The notes: generated by a model not told the origin, from the letters alone. A stretch of DNA of 64,000 bases from Hydnum rufescens UP504 (GCA_014904985.1 MU128919.1:143879-207878), one strand, 5' to 3'; counted from the stretch's first letter, positions 38,539-51,924 are shown. Numbers and translations are program-made.

Positions 38539-39718
38539 TCAGTGGCGCCCTGTGGCTGAAGGGCTCCGAATAAGGGAAAGAAATTCTTCCCGGGTTTTGG
38601 CACTATCTCGGAAAGCCCCTAACATGGTCGAGGTAATTGTCGTAGTCCCAGGTTTCTGCACACCACGCATGGTCATGCACAAGTGTCTGTGGTGGAAGTT
38701 GGCGCTTAAGATATGAGCGTCGCTCTGAATGGACGACATGACCCCTACGTTGCTTCCATAACCACCGCAACCCCCCTGGGATGAATAGCATCCTGAACAG
38801 TCAGCGCAATTTGTCTCGTCAAGCGTTCCTGAACTTGCAGTCGTCGACTAAATGTCTCTGCCACTCGTGCAAGCTTCGAAAGGCCTAGCACAAATTTGTT
38901 TGGAATGTAACCAATAGATACCTTAAAGTTCTAGACTATTAGACATAAATGGTTGTCTGTAATTCTGTGGAAGCGCTGACTTTTCCGGTGAAGGGCACGA
39001 GGTGGTGTTCACACAAACTGAACACATCTATATCTCGGACGATTACCATATCATCGTGTTCCTCTTCGAACACAGCGTCATTAATGACATCTGAAGGGAC
39101 GACCTCGAGTCAAACGCGAGACGGAATTTGAAGGAAATTTGATTACCGTATAAACGGTCTTCGTAACCCTTGGTCATCCATAACAAAGCCTTTGCATATC
39201 GTTCTGGAGTGAGTAATAACCCTTCACGGTCTGGGTCTTCGCCAATGCCTTCGAGTAAAACTCGAACGGCACCCGCGAGCTTGGCCTCCCGCGAGGCACG
39301 CTCTTCTTCCGTAGACTCGAGCCTGTTCACTGTGGATTTGGCTAATCGTGGAGCGATGGGAAGGCAGGTGGCAGACGTGTCAGAAAAATTTGCCACTTCT
39401 GAGCGGGACGCACAGACTATGATGGGAAAGCAGGGACGTGCCTGGCCATCCCAAGCCATTTTTGTCCACGACCGCTGCGGCTCTGGCCTGTGAATTATTT
39501 GAAAGCAGGGGTTCGGGAGGGTGGGGAGTGGTCGTGCCTGATGGGGGCCGGAAACCATACTCCTCACGACCACGGGAATTGAGATCCCCCATTGATGGTG
39601 GTGTATGGATAGGTTGCAGGGGTGGAGGACTGCGGCTGAGGCGATCATCTGAAGGTGTGGTGGAGAGCTTGGAAACACCTGCTGAAACACGATCCACCAT
39701 GCCGAGATCTACGGACAT
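38539..39718 (-). CDS. FOL2: GTP cyclohydrolase I
   Basis: The enzyme converts GTP to dihydroneopterin triphosphate, the first step of folate (and biopterin) synthesis. After a long Ser/Pro-rich N-terminal extension comes NGLGWPAKST, then [40 protein letters not shown], the zinc ligands in [14 protein letters not shown], the substrate region [16 protein letters not shown], then [11 protein letters not shown] and [20 protein letters not shown] with the second zinc Cys. It stops at TGA 38539-38541. The first intron (39441-39342, 100 bases) must use a GC donor: only that splice gives the conserved WPAKST in frame. The start may be ATG 39718 or 39700. The frame is clean throughout. It is divergent from the ABC transporter gene. 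Confidence 0.95.
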
Positions 39719-40168
39719 CACAGATACCTCTAGCGTGTATGTGTCTACTGTGGGGCGGTCAGGATGAAGAGTCAAAGCTTGCGAGTTTGCTGCCGGAGCC
39801 ACCCGAGGCCGACTGTGAACCGCTCCTGCAATTACAGAATGCCATTTCTCTTCATGAACCGAACCCTAGTCGGATTTCTCCCCTAGACCGCCCGCAGCGT
39901 GTTCTCCGTTTTCTGGGGACCACACGCACATGCCGCTCTTCTTGGAGATGAAACTTTGAACACTGGCTCAACCAGTTGGTCTGTAACTTCCTCATTCGGA
40001 ATAGGGGAGCAGCAGGACATAGAGACGGACCTTCATTGCCTTATAACACCCGCTGGAAGTTACCCCAGACGTCCCTTGTTTTTTCTTTTCTTTCTGCAGC
40101 CCACGATATCATCTCGACCTCGAGCATGCACCTAAGGTTCCGACCTCCGAAAAAGCTGTCTTCACCCA

Positions 40169-42790
40169 GTGAAAATATTCATCATCCCTGCTACCCCTCA
40201 TCCTACGCCCCTGAATCGTCCTGAAGTACATGTCACAGTTCCAACGAGCTCCGTGCTAGAGGCTTGGCAAGATTCAAGACGAACTACCCCACAAAAATAT
40301 GGTCCTCGTGCCGCAGACACCTCCGAAGACGCTCTATACCTTCGTTCAGGTACCCCTCGGCCTCTGACCATTCACACTATCCGTATAGCAGCATATCTCC
40401 TCTGGCAATGCTGGCTCGATATTGCCCATATCGTTCTTACTCTTCACCCTGTGCGAATGCCCATCATGGTTATCCTTCACATCATTCGAGGCGTACTCCC
40501 CGCGTTCCAAAGTCATTCTCAAGCATCAATATTGAATGAGGTCAGCAACCGTATCTTTTTTTCGGTTGCCAGAAGGCCATTCGTGATCCGCCTCTTCTCT
40601 CGTCTCCCTTAGATACAGCGACTAATCACTACAGGCAATGTATGGGCCAACCGAGACAATACAAACCCTCTTTTACGACTCATCCTGATCGAATCGCTTA
40701 GGATGCTCTTTGTAAAGCTGCTCGATACGTACGTGTGAGTGACGGCCGCATAAAATTTCACCCTTGCCACGCCCACGCCGCAGCCATTGATGTCTAGGAC
40801 CCTATTAGGGACTGACTAGCCTCTTTCTTCCTCCAGGGAGCACAATGTTACAACCGTACAGCAATCTGTTCGATTACATTTCCAATATTTACAATTACAA
40901 AACCGCCTCAAGCTGGACATTCCAGCCCTTGCGGACCCCCTGGTTCAAGACCTCCTAGATGAATCCAACCGATTTGTCAACTCCTTCGCTAGTGGTGGGA
41001 ATACTATATTGACACCCCTAGGCCTCGTCAGCGTGCTCGCAGACATCACTCAGGCCATCTCGACAGTGTTACATTCTTTACCATATTTTGCGGCAGCCGA
41101 CCGATGTCGTCGCACCTCGTTACTATACTTGCCGTCGCACTCCCTCGTTTTCCTTCCATTTTGAGAAGATTTCAAAACTGGATTGCACCAGAGGATGATT
41201 GGCCAGACGAAAAGTTCGAACTTAAGGCAGCATCGATCAAACGACGGATAGCTCAGATGGAGAACATGGCTTACAACGTCACTTACAAAGCTGAGGTTGT
41301 GCTCTTCGGTCTTGCGGACTGGGTCTTGGCGCAATGGCTCAACGCAAAACGAGAAGACCAAGAACTGGACCAGATGGTAAACTCTAGGGGTGTGTTCGCC
41401 GCCAATACCTCGAGTAGAACGTCTGCAGCCCTTCGTGCGTTTCTCAACGAGGGTTTTGCGGAGGTCTCTGATATTTTGCGGCAGGTGAGACTGGGCTCTT
41501 GTTGTCCTCACAACCCGCGATAAATTCGCCTCCTGCATAGCTGCCGTTTCTTCGTCCAGTATACCCATTCGTCCTTGGGGTCGGTGAATCTCGCGAGGAC
41601 AGCTACGGAACGATTGTGCAATTCAGCCCGGTCCATCAAGAGTTGCGTTCGCTGGTCCTTCGATGCGGCGTTCGACCTGGGCGCCTTCCATTGCGCGATG
41701 ACCATGCGGCCGTACCTCAAAGCCAAGAACGGAGTTAAAGTCCCCTATCCGTCCACCCGTGATCCACGTGGTCAGAGAGGCATGAAGATCGAGCTCAAGT
41801 CAGTCCCCTTCCCTCCTTTTCATCACCTGGCCCTCAATGTGTATCTCATAGAAATCTGGAATTTACCTTCCCTGGGCAGTAAGCAGCCCACCCTCCGGGG
41901 CGTCGATCTCTCCATCGAACCGGCGAAACCGTGGCGATCGTTGGGTTGAACGGGAGTGGCAAGACAACCTGTCTTCACGTGCTTGCACGGCTCGTGGACT
42001 TCTCATCTGGCTCATATCGTATCAATGGTGTGGACGCTCGGCGTTTTGACGCATCGGATCTGCACGACCATACATCTGCCATTTTCCAATCATTTTGCAA
42101 ATTTGAAAGCACGAGTGTTCGGGAAAATATTGGGGTGGGGAACGTGCAACATATTCATTCGAATGAGGCTGTGCTTGCCGCCCTGCGCGGATCTGGTGCG
42201 GCGTCCTTCGTGGATGGGCTTGCGATGGGCTTGGAGACCCCGCTGGATGTGGACGGAGTGGGACCCGGCGGACAGGGCTATGCTTATCATCGGCATCATT
42301 ACGATCATCCCCCACCGCCCTATGTGACCAGCAGCAGTCTCCAGCCGTACAACTCGGGCGACTCGGACCCTGATACACCGACTGTGTCAAAGCGAACCGG
42401 AGCTGCGCGGTTATCCGGCGGCCAGGTAAGTTTGAAACCCCCCGGTTTCAATATATCCGTCGGTCTTCGCAGTTTCTTACAGATTTGGGCTAGTGGCAAA
42501 GAATTGCCATTTCGCGTGCCTTGATGCGGGCAGATAGCTACGATCTGATGCTTGTGGACGAAGCCAACTCGGCTCTCGACTTGCGGGGGCAGCGGGAACT
42601 ATTTCAAAACCTTGTCCGGCAGCCGAACCATGGGACCATCATATATGTCACACATCGGCTGGAAGCTCTTCGCTGGGCAGATAAGATTGCATTGATGGAA
42701 GATGGCCGGATCACCGCCTTTGGGAGCCGCGACGACACAAAGGCAGACATCCGCAGGGTGTTTGGACTCAAGGAAGATGCTGATGTTTAG
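40169..42790 (+). CDS. ABC transporter, single ATPase domain
   Basis: This is an ATP-driven membrane transporter of half size (one membrane part, one nucleotide-binding domain). The membrane part contains AAYLLWQCWLDIAHIVLTLH, LLRLILIESLRMLFVKLLDT and FGLADWVLAQWLNAKREDQE. The ATPase domain has Walker A GLNGSGKTTC (about 41942-41972), a Q-loop in AIFQSFCKFE, a His/Pro-rich insert (about 42280-42390), the signature RLSGGQ split by an intron, and Walker B LMLVDEANSALD with catalytic Glu, then the H-loop YVTHRLEAL. Stop TAG is at 42788-42790. Three frame shifts occur: near 41091-41103, an extra G at 41874-41876, and a missing G near 41920-41923. The last two lie on either side of KQPTLRGVDLSIEP. 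The substrate is unknown. The true 5' end is not fixed; the frame opens at 40169 without an ATG. Confidence 0.85.
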
Positions 42791-42984
42791 GGCGATCTCA
42801 TTCGTTTGACAACATTGAAACGGACGATTCGTTGCATATTCTTGTAGTCACGGACACTGAGTGTCATTGCTTCGCGTTTCGAGGTATTATAATACAATTG
42901 TACTAGTTGTGGTAGAATAATCAAACGTCGTGCCCAATCCTTTATACCCGCGCTGTACACCTGAGCTAGAAATCATCCAAGAGT

Positions 42985-45900
42985 TTAAATATTCGCCGCC
43001 AGTGCATGATCAGCATAAGATAAAATCCGTCTTGCAGAATGGCATCAATCTTTGCTGTGTCAGGTCCAGCCGGGCATTGCATTGTACAGAACGCCCAATT
43101 GGCTTTGAGAGCCAAATGCGGCGAGAATGACACCGTGTTCTTTGATACCCTGAATCAACGCGGGTGTACTGCTCTGTTTTAGGTAGAATTGCGTGACATG
43201 ACATTGAGGGGCACATCAGTTTCAATCTCCAACCGACGCTATACATATATAAAAAATCATGATTCACCAAGAGGTTGGCGTTTAGAATCACGCCCAGAAG
43301 GTTGTTTGATTTGGCGAATTGGACAGCTGCATCCACGCTTCGGCAGCGGTTATCGCTTTCCTCATTGTCCGGCAGGAGAGGTCCCGAATTGGCCGAGGAC
43401 AAGGACGGAAGGGCGCGTGCGACTCCGCATTTTGAAGCGAAGAAAACTGCGTCTACGGATCAGAGCAGGGGGGTAAATCATCTCGATACATGGGCACGGA
43501 AGTACGGAAAGGAATCACAATTGGGCTGCTTCCAGTTGACCGGCTGTACATATCGCGGGCACAAAGGAGGAGAATACGATCTTGCGTCTAGGGGCTGAGG
43601 AGGACAGTGATCTGGATGCCGAATAGACCGTCCTGAGAACGCTGTCGACGAACGCGTTTGGCTCGTGGTTATTGCCTAAGTGATATTGATCTCGAATGAC
43701 CGGATTAGGATAACGAAGCTCAAGGCTGACCCCATACGAAACAGGGAGCAACTTCCGGAACAGAATGATGTTATCACGCAATAGGCCGATTTAAGGGCGG
43801 AGGTTCTCAGAAACTCACCTGGAGTAACTGCTGCAGGGTGCACAACTTGCCAGATATGAAACGATGCCACTCTACCGCGGTAGACGGTGCTTTCTTTATT
43901 TCTTCAGGCAGACTCTTTCTCAACCGAACTCCAAGTTGATGAAACTGGTCCACTGTTACATCTGCCACCCCAGCGTCAATCCCGTCGAAAGGGAGGTTCC
44001 AGTCCGAGTAAAGCACAGGAACAAGATCTCGCGTTACCTGCACAACAGCGTGGACAAATTCTCCCGAGAGTGACGACAAGGTGATGTTGTGCGAAGCAGT
44101 GGAGGCGCTATTGACAAGGGCTGGAGAACGAGAAGAAGAAGGCGAAGCAACAGATGGGGCCCGATGTGAAGTAGACCCAGGGCCACCGCCAGAGAGTAGC
44201 TCGCTGAGTGGCATGGCTGTGGACTTCCAGTACGTCTCAACTGCACCACCAATCTCCAGCGCTACTTCACTGAATGGATTTACAACAAAGACCTCGAACG
44301 CGACCTACAGCCATTAGAGTCTTAGCCCAACACAAGCAACTTGACATGAAAACTTCCAATACCTCTCCAATGAGATGAAGCCGGTGGTCAAGGATCGGAA
44401 TAACCATGGCGTTCCCATGTCGCAAGTCGCGCAGTGCATGCGGTGCCTGGATAGCCCGGCCAATGGGTCGAGAACCAAACGTAGGGTATACAGAGAATTC
44501 CAAAAGGAGATCATCGAGACTGGCGACTTGAAAGGTGAATGTTTCACTCTTGTCAGCGAGGGGTAAAACGATACTGTGAGATAATGGCATTGTAGCGCCG
44601 CCTCCTTCATCCGGTCTCGATGTCAAGACGAGTTTGAAAGATGGGGCCATTGGTTGAACGACGCGATTGTGATCTATGGTTTGGCGGGCGACACTAGGCA
44701 GTAAATGTACCGGAGGCCTAGAGGCTATTGCAGACGAAGTGAACGGATGTCCGAGTACAACTTGAACCAGGAACGTGTCATCGAGATAATTATGACCATA
44801 TATACGGAATGGCATAATCGGTGGGGGCAGTGATAACGAGGGTATCATGTCCGCGTCGAGATCGGCATCGGTTCCGCCCATGCTGGTATCAAGAGGGGAA
44901 ATGACATCTGAATTAGGTGATTTCGACGATACGGAGGCATTGGCAGGTCTAGAAAATGTCATGGCATTGGGGCCTTTAGATGGGCTGTAGGAAGCCATGG
45001 CTTGGAGAAGACGGTTGGTACAGTGAATGTGTCCGAACCAGGATGCATGATAAACCGGGGTCTTTCCGAGATCATCGACAGCCAGAGGGTTCGCACCTGC
45101 CGTGAGTAGGACTTCGACGCATTCTTCATGACCATGACGCGCCGCATGAAACAAGGGAGTCCATTCATTGTATTTATCTGAAACGTCTTTATATCCCCCT
45201 TCCTGTTGGACGAGAAGTCGACACAAATCTGCATGACCATCTCGTGCGGCGAGGTGAATGGGAAACTCCCCATTGGTGTTCGGAAAGCTTTTGGCACCAT
45301 GCTGAAGCAAAAGGAGGGCGACTTGGATGTGGCCATGCTGACAGGAAAGAGAGAGGGGATTGTGGTCACCGGTGGCCCCGGTAGACCCAACGGCAACACC
45401 AGAATCAATTAGGGTGCGGACGCATTCGACCCTTCCGTTTATGATGGCGTATATTATTGGGGTTTCATTGTCCATGTCCTCCGCATTGGCGTTTGCACCG
45501 GCCATTAGAAGGGTGCGAGAAACAGTATGGTGCCCATTCATGCAAGCATAGTGGAGGGCCGTTCGGCCGTATGCATCAGGTTGGTTGACCATGATTCCCC
45601 GCTGGATGCACAAATTGACTAGACGAAGTTCTCCAGCAAGAGCAGCTTCGTGTAAGGACGTCCTGCCATTAATATCATCCACGAAGGCGAGATTGAATGG
45701 CTTAGAGTTGATAATGGTGTCAGCAAGTCGCGGTTCTGCCCGGATCGCAGATCTCCATAAAATGCGCATGACATGCGTTCTGCCGTAATCACCGCCCGAA
45801 AGGGACAGTTCGACAAAGTTTAGCAGCTCCAGCACGGCAGACTCGTCGTTTACATTGATAGCCTTGCAAAGATTGGCTTCCAAATCTCGAAATACCCTGC

Positions 45901-46957
45901 GGTGCTGGACTGTGTCTTCCAGTGCGAGCTGCTGACGAAAGACAGGATCGCTCGAGAGTGGAGGCTCCAGCTTCTGACCAATCGTAACATTAGATGGATC
46001 TAAGAGACAGGTGGCGACTATGTCTGAGAGTTCGGCGATCAGCTAGTTCACAGCGATCTTGAGTCTGAGTCTATGGCATAAAGATGCGGCGTTCATGTGA
46101 CGAACCTGACGATTGAAGCATGGTTGGACTTCGACCTGGCGTGCGAGATACAACTCTTTTGTTCTCGATTTAGAGCGTTTATCCCATTTCTTCAGGATCT
46201 TTCGAAATCCGGTCGCATTGATCTCGATGAATTGCTACAGGGAAAGCATTGCCAAAGAACTTGGGCACGGAGCAGCATTCTATTAATAAAGATTGAAACC
46301 GACCTGCAATTTGTTCAAGTCCTTATCCAAGGAATGGAACCCCTCCTCGACTGCCCTCCATTCCGCTCCATCAAGCTCGAGGCCTCGTCCTCAGAGTCGG
46401 CAGGCAGTCGGTCAGTCGCTGCTCGACGCTTAGAGAGCAAATTAGCCAGGCGAAGCTTAAGTTCGGCTTCTTTTTGTAAATAAAAAGCGTTGATCTAGAG
46501 ATTGGGTAAGAAGAGAAATGGAACCAAAACTGTTGTAGCGGCACGCACCTTTTCAAGCTCACGTTCCAATTTAAAGAAAAACATTGCTTTACTTCTTTGA
46601 AATTCCGGGCCTCGTTCTTCGTCTTTCCCGATTGTAGGGATGGACAATGGGCGGTTGCATCTGTGGAGAGACCTGATCCCAGATATGCATGATTTAGGTC
46701 TGCGCGAGATACTGGATTAGACTCATCAGGTGATGAGAGCATGTCGGCGGGGCGCATGACTTCGATTAACAAAGAGTTCGTTTCCGCTATGGATTTGTTA
46801 GCGGCAGCGATGATCTTCTTCAGGGCCTTGTAGTCTAGATAGTAATGGGACCATCCCGGTATCTGTTGGCTCTGAATTTCCTTGCCAAACTGGAGACGAC
46901 ATGAAGGAATGAGCAAGCACCGCGACTGCACACACACAGAGGCCAGCGTGCCTTCAT
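42985..46957 (-). CDS. PHO81: PHO81-type SPX/ankyrin/GDPD protein
   Basis: Pho81 senses inositol pyrophosphates and inhibits the cyclin-dependent kinase of the phosphate-starvation pathway. The domains are in the expected order. An SPX domain comes first (KFGKEIQSQQIPGWSHYYLD, LKKIIAAANKSI, FFFKLERELEK, LRLANLLSKRRAATDRLP). Ankyrin repeats follow (about 45880-45000: INGRTSLHEAALAGE, YGRTALHYACMNGHH, NEWTPLFHAARHGHEECVEV). The last domain is C2-like plus a degenerate GDPD (VVQVTRDLVPVLYSDWNLPF, DGIDAGVADVTVDQF). Exon 1 holds only the codons ATG AAG, and the first intron (46951-46890) starts with GC. Frame breaks occur near 46627-46629, 46361 and 43026-43028. With the last corrected, the end is DGILSYADHALAANI at 42985; uncorrected it runs to TAG 42966. 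It is convergent with the ABC gene. Confidence 0.92.
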
Positions 46958-48999
46958 GATCCGTCGTCGTCAATTACGAGCAACAACGAAGCTCAGCGAC
47001 GCCTCGTTGAGGTGAGCAGTACTAATTCAAACCCCTCTCCGGATCCGGATCGTGGGCCGAAATCGCAAGGCCGTCGCCTGGTGTGCTCGTCCTTCAGTAT
47101 CTATCCCCTACCGCGGCAGAGACTTCAAAACTGGCGCTACGAGCTGAGAAAAGAGTCGCAATGAGCGAGAGGCAGGTTCCGATGGTGCTGCTGACTGGTT
47201 TCGAAGGTTCCATCATGAAGTGTGTCACCCACCCGGGATTCCACCTTTCCAAGGGATTTATGGACTTGTAGTGTCATATTCCTGATTCCTAGATCTCTTG
47301 AGCATTCCCTACACTCTGTGCTGACTGGAAGTGTGGAGACATGCTGATGCATACTCAACAACGATATCATCGGTCCTCTGTGCCCTTCAGCCTGCAAGAT
47401 GCTCTACAATACCCCCTTTCATGTACTCTAGCGGCAACTTCTCAAGCCAAGAAAACCGCGTAACCCCCAGTTCTCCGACTTTCAGGTCATCTTTGCCACA
47501 GATTCACTCGTGATCTGGCCCCCAAATTCACTCTGTACTTGGAGTACCGGTTTGATCTCTTGCTCCTTAATCGAGGCTGAAATTGCTCTTCATTCCCGCT
47601 CATGGGCTGCATGCCCGTTGGTTTGCGCCATTTGTGGCCGCTAATTCAATTTTTCTTCCATTCCCCAGCTCTGGGATCTGGGACATGACATTTTGAAGTT
47701 TCGGTTATTGCTAGAACAAAGGGCTTTCTCATTTTCGACCTAGGCGCAACCCATGATTTGTATTCGTGTTTTTGGATGAGCGCGTCCAATCGCTGATAGG
47801 AGAATCAACACCTCCACTCATGTGCTTCTTCCAGCTTTCTGATAGATGACATACAGCGGTTACTAAATGACAGCTATACATGCCCGCCCCTTGCTCCAGG
47901 CCTCTTTGCAAAGATAATACAAAAGATTCATATCATACGGTCCTCCTTGGCATCTGGGATAGACTTGGGTGTGTGCCTATTCGCCTGATCCGTCGTCCTT
48001 CTTGTCACGAGGAACTCGATGTTCTGAATGACCCCGAGAAGGTCGGTGACCGGTTTATGCATGGGCACATGGGTGTCCCAAACTCAACTCGATCATGAAA
48101 CCCATTCAAGATCCAACCCCGAGCGTAATGCCCGCTAACAGATCCCTTAATCAAGCAGTCCCATTTCCCCGGATTCCCCGGATCAGAAGGACAAACAAAT
48201 CATTATCGTTCTCCAATGAACTCGAGAAGCCCGCGGAGTGCGAGTCCTCGGGGATCATACAGGCCCCTCGGCGTCCCGACAGGAATCAATCCGGTACGCA
48301 TCTGTCTGCTTCTGTCATCGAGTCGTTCATGTGGGGGCAGCAGAGCTGTGGCCCTTGGCAGGGGAGCGTGTGTAAATTACGAGGGCCCGCCACATGAGGG
48401 GGATAGCTAACGCCGCACCCCCTTTACTAGTTTCCTTTGGATCAGTGGCGTTCATTCGTGGCGGATATTGGACCAAACAACCGGAGATACCAAGCGGAGT
48501 GATGTTTTTCATTCTTACTTATTGGCCCCAATGAGTCTCCTATCAGTAGTCTTTCGGTCATTGGCGTCCTTTCCGTATGTGATGTATGATCCATTGATGC
48601 AATAGCAGTGTCGCTCCTTCCTTATCAGCTACTTGCTATTTCGTATGAAGGACCTTATTTAATTTGTCTGGATGGCGATAATTGTGACTGGGGATTCGAG
48701 ACGATGGACGATAAGCAGCCCCCTGCAAGACATATAATTGCACAAGACAAAATCAAGGGATGGGGGGTTGACTATTCGTCTACATATTTCACGTATCATA
48801 TTGTTCCCAGATATTCGTATGCTACAGTACAACAAGGTATAATTATAAGCATATCCTGCAGAAATGTACAGTACACAAGAAACGGTTGGTCGGGGCTTAG
48901 ATCCTTCTTTACGATGTCGTGTTCGCGTTCGCGTTCGTGCCAGTAGTCGTGCTGAGGGGGGGAATCGTGAGTGAGCTCGTCGTTAAAGGAGACGGCACC
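46958..48999. other. intergenic, no gene seen
   Basis: The stretch lies between the start of PHO81 and the end of ADA2. The left part must hold the PHO81 promoter. Forward frames at 47880-48098, 48095-48397 and 48608-48946 have no recognisable domain. No tRNA or repeat was found. Confidence 0.45.
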
Positions 49000-51146
49000 T
49001 CACCTGGGATTTTTTACAACTAGTAAATTCTCGGCCTCTAAGAAATCCCATATCCGACTGGTCTTGTTAACGTCGATCTTAATCAGATCTCTCGCGTCAC
49101 GGCGCCGCAAATTCCCCCCTCGCTTTGCGAATTCCGAGACTAATGTTTCCTTGATAATAAGGTAGGGTTTGGGCAATATGCGCATCGTGGAGCAGAGTGC
49201 CTGTTCGGCGGGAGTGAGAAGGTGTAATGAAGCTGCGTTTGCCAAATTCAGCGGGGCAGCTATATGCAGAATTCGCCATCGCCACGAGCGCCGGGAGGGA
49301 ATCACAAGGAGAGGACACAATACATTAGATCAGCGATAATTTGAAAGATGCGCAAGCAGGAAAAGTCTTACGTATACGACGACCGGTTGTATGTGGCTTC
49401 GCATTAGACTCTAGAGGAGCGGGTTGAATGGGCTGAGAGTCAAATATCTGCGATTGGCTGTCCTGAGATGGTGGCACGGAGGATAGACGGCCATTTGGCC
49501 TATGATGGTGCAGGCCGCGATCCACAGAGGTATCTCTGTAGGTCGCGTTACGAGCCAACTACAAAAAAATCAAGAATGAGTGCATCGAATCGTCCCCTCA
49601 CATAAACATTGAAAATAGGCTAACCCGTTTCTCCTTGACATATTTCTCGGCGTCAGCAAAGGTCGTGATCCCTTGGCGTCGATATTCTTGAAGCTCCACT
49701 ATGCGAGCTCTCAAAGCACTCTCCTCTGAGTCACAATTTTTAATCAGTGCACCCCAGCAAAAGGTGGGACAGCATACTGACGCATCACGCCATTTATAAA
49801 TTGTTCGAAATCTGGGGCAGTCTGTAGCTTGGCGAATGGCTTGTGTTTGTTGATCATATCTCTATCTTCCTTGGAACGCTTCTTTTCTACGGCTTGCCAC
49901 TGAGGTATTAAATGCTTAGTATCTCTCGAGAGGGAACCACCCAAGCAAGTGTACCTTCTTGTACTCAAGCATCCCTCGGTCGAATATAAAGGCTTTGGCT
50001 TCTGCACGCCGGTCGAGCTTCTCGTAATAGATATCGAGGAGGGTCAATTTGAGTGTCATGGAGTCATGAGTCTCGACGGGATCGGGAACATAAGGCGTCG
50101 GTCCTGATTCCTCATTCTCACCAAGGGTAGTGTCTGCTGACGCATCTGCCTCGTCGTCCTTTTTGCCATCCGCGTCGCTGGCAGATGCGTCCGGGACAGG
50201 CGGCGGATCTGGGACAGGTTGCTGATCCCCACCATACTCGAGCACCAGTCCGAATTCTAAATCTTTCACTTGCTCTTCCGCTTCGTTTTCGACTTCAGTC
50301 TCGAATTCCAGACGACCGGGCATAAAGCCTTGGACCTCATGATTCGTGGGGCCAGATGTAAGGGCGGGTTTAGGAATGGATGTGGAATTAGCTAGTTCGA
50401 GAGCTGTGCTTCGCATAGTTGCAATGCGTTCCTTCTTCTGGGAGTGGAAGATTTCTGGGTCAACATCGAATTTAAGGTCGAGTCTCTGAGATTACGGGAA
50501 GGATATCAGTGGACCGACAGAATACCGTCCCGGCGGGGTGTCAGCGCTCGCGTACCGGAAGGGGCCAGTTAGGGCTATTTTGGTAGACTTCACGGTAATG
50601 AGTTTCAGCCTCCTCCGCGGTGCGGGTTCCAATATGTTCTGCTGCGGCAGCCCAGTTTCCCAATCCATTAAGTATCAATCCCTCGATGAGTAAGAGCTCT
50701 CTGCATCGCGGATTTAGATGGGTCATTTATGTGGTATTTAGAACGGCGTACGTACTCGTCAGCACCCCAGTCCACGGTAAATATGGGATAAGAGTGCCGT
50801 TCCTGCAGTTCACCTTGGGATAAGAGCGTGTAAACACCACCAGGAGGAAGACGACGTACTACGACGCGGTAGCCATGCCACGCCTTGTGTTGTCCTACTT
50901 CCTTACCAGAACAGAAACATGATGGACACAGATCAACTTCCTCGCAGCCTTGCGCAGCACACTTTATGCGGATAGTGTGCGTGATGTCCGAATCGCATGA
51001 GTCGCACTGATACAGCACGCCTGGCTCTGTAACGACAGTTGCCGCAACTGCAAGATCGTAGTTGGCATCGGGGAAACGCTCTAGATACATCTCCACACAC
51101 CTTGTATGGTGGAATCGGCTGGAGCTTTCCTGTGGGTCACTGTCAT
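49000..51146 (-). CDS. ADA2: SAGA adaptor subunit ADA2
   Basis: Ada2 links the Gcn5 acetyltransferase to nucleosomes in SAGA and ADA complexes. The start ATG 51146 gives MTVTHRKAPADSTIQ, joined by an intron to VAATVVTEPGVLYQCDSCDS. A ZZ zinc finger follows (HTIRIKCAAQGCEEVDLCPS, CFCSGKEVGQHKAWHGYRVV). Then come the SANT domain (ERHSYPIFTVDWGADE, LLIEGLILNGLGNWAAAAEH, GTRTAEEAETHYREVYQNSP) and the central Ada2 region (PGRLEFETEVENEAEEQVKD, LTLLDIYYEKLDRRAEAKAF, EKKRSKEDRDMINKHKPFAK). The C-terminal SWIRM domain (LLTPAEQALCSTMRILPKPY, RRDARDLIKIDVNKTSRIWD) ends at TGA 49000-49002. About seven introns are in phase and no frame break is required. An acidic Asp/Glu-rich insert lies at about 50070-50230. 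It is divergent from PRE5. Confidence 0.95.
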
Positions 51147-51924
51147 CTAAGAGAAATGGGTAAAATAATTGTGAGCAGAAGTGTGGCAGTGAGTTGAATT
51201 GCACGGGATTAGCCGATCGATTTCCTCAAGGCCACGGCTACATTGGTACAGTAGCTAGTAGATATTCCTCAAAAAATGTGAGGCAAGGGGGTAGGTTCCG
51301 AAGGAGGGTGGATGCTTCTCCTGGCTTCGACTGTGGTCAATGAGGCCTGTGAAGCTCTCACTACATATACAGAATCTCTTGAGAAGCCCGTTTGTCTGGT
51401 TGTCTACTAGTCAGTCAACTTAATGTGGTCAGAGCAGTCTACAGAGTCAAGATAATATGATGAAAGATTCCAGGGAAATTGTAAGAGTTTGAAACCCCCT
51501 CAATGATCAATGTCTGTTAAATTATTGGACATCACATTCGCCGGTGCTCCTAGCCAGCTGTCCCACTGCACTTCAGGGATCCACAAAATCGCCTTGAGTA
51601 TCACCCATCCCGGAGTCTCTTTTCCATCGATCCCAAGTGAAACGAATGTCGCCCGCATGCGATATTCTAGGTATTCAGGTTCCTTGCGTTTGGCCTGCTT
51701 GGCTTGGGACAAGACTCTCCGGGCGCCTTGGGAATTTTGTTTCCAATTTCATATTATATTCCGTCGTCTTCGTGTGGCGGCCCTGATGAAGCAATGTCCG
51801 TGATACCCTAGAGAAAACCCTTGAAAAAAGATTGATTACAGCTGCAACTACGTCACGTGCCCGCAGATTGCCGGTTCAACTCGTCCATCGCACACGCGTC
51901 CTCTAAAGTACATTCCTCTCCAAG
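51147..51924. promoter_or_regulatory. shared upstream region of ADA2 and PRE5
   Basis: About 780 bases lie between the divergent starts of ADA2 and the proteasome subunit. I see no TATA box in a convincing place and no further gene. The forward frame 51510-51803 looks like chance. Confidence 0.4.

Noticed and set aside
47083..48946. Additional genes between PHO81 and ADA2
   Set aside because: Frames are short, overlap on both strands, and have no recognisable motifs or splice-linked continuation.
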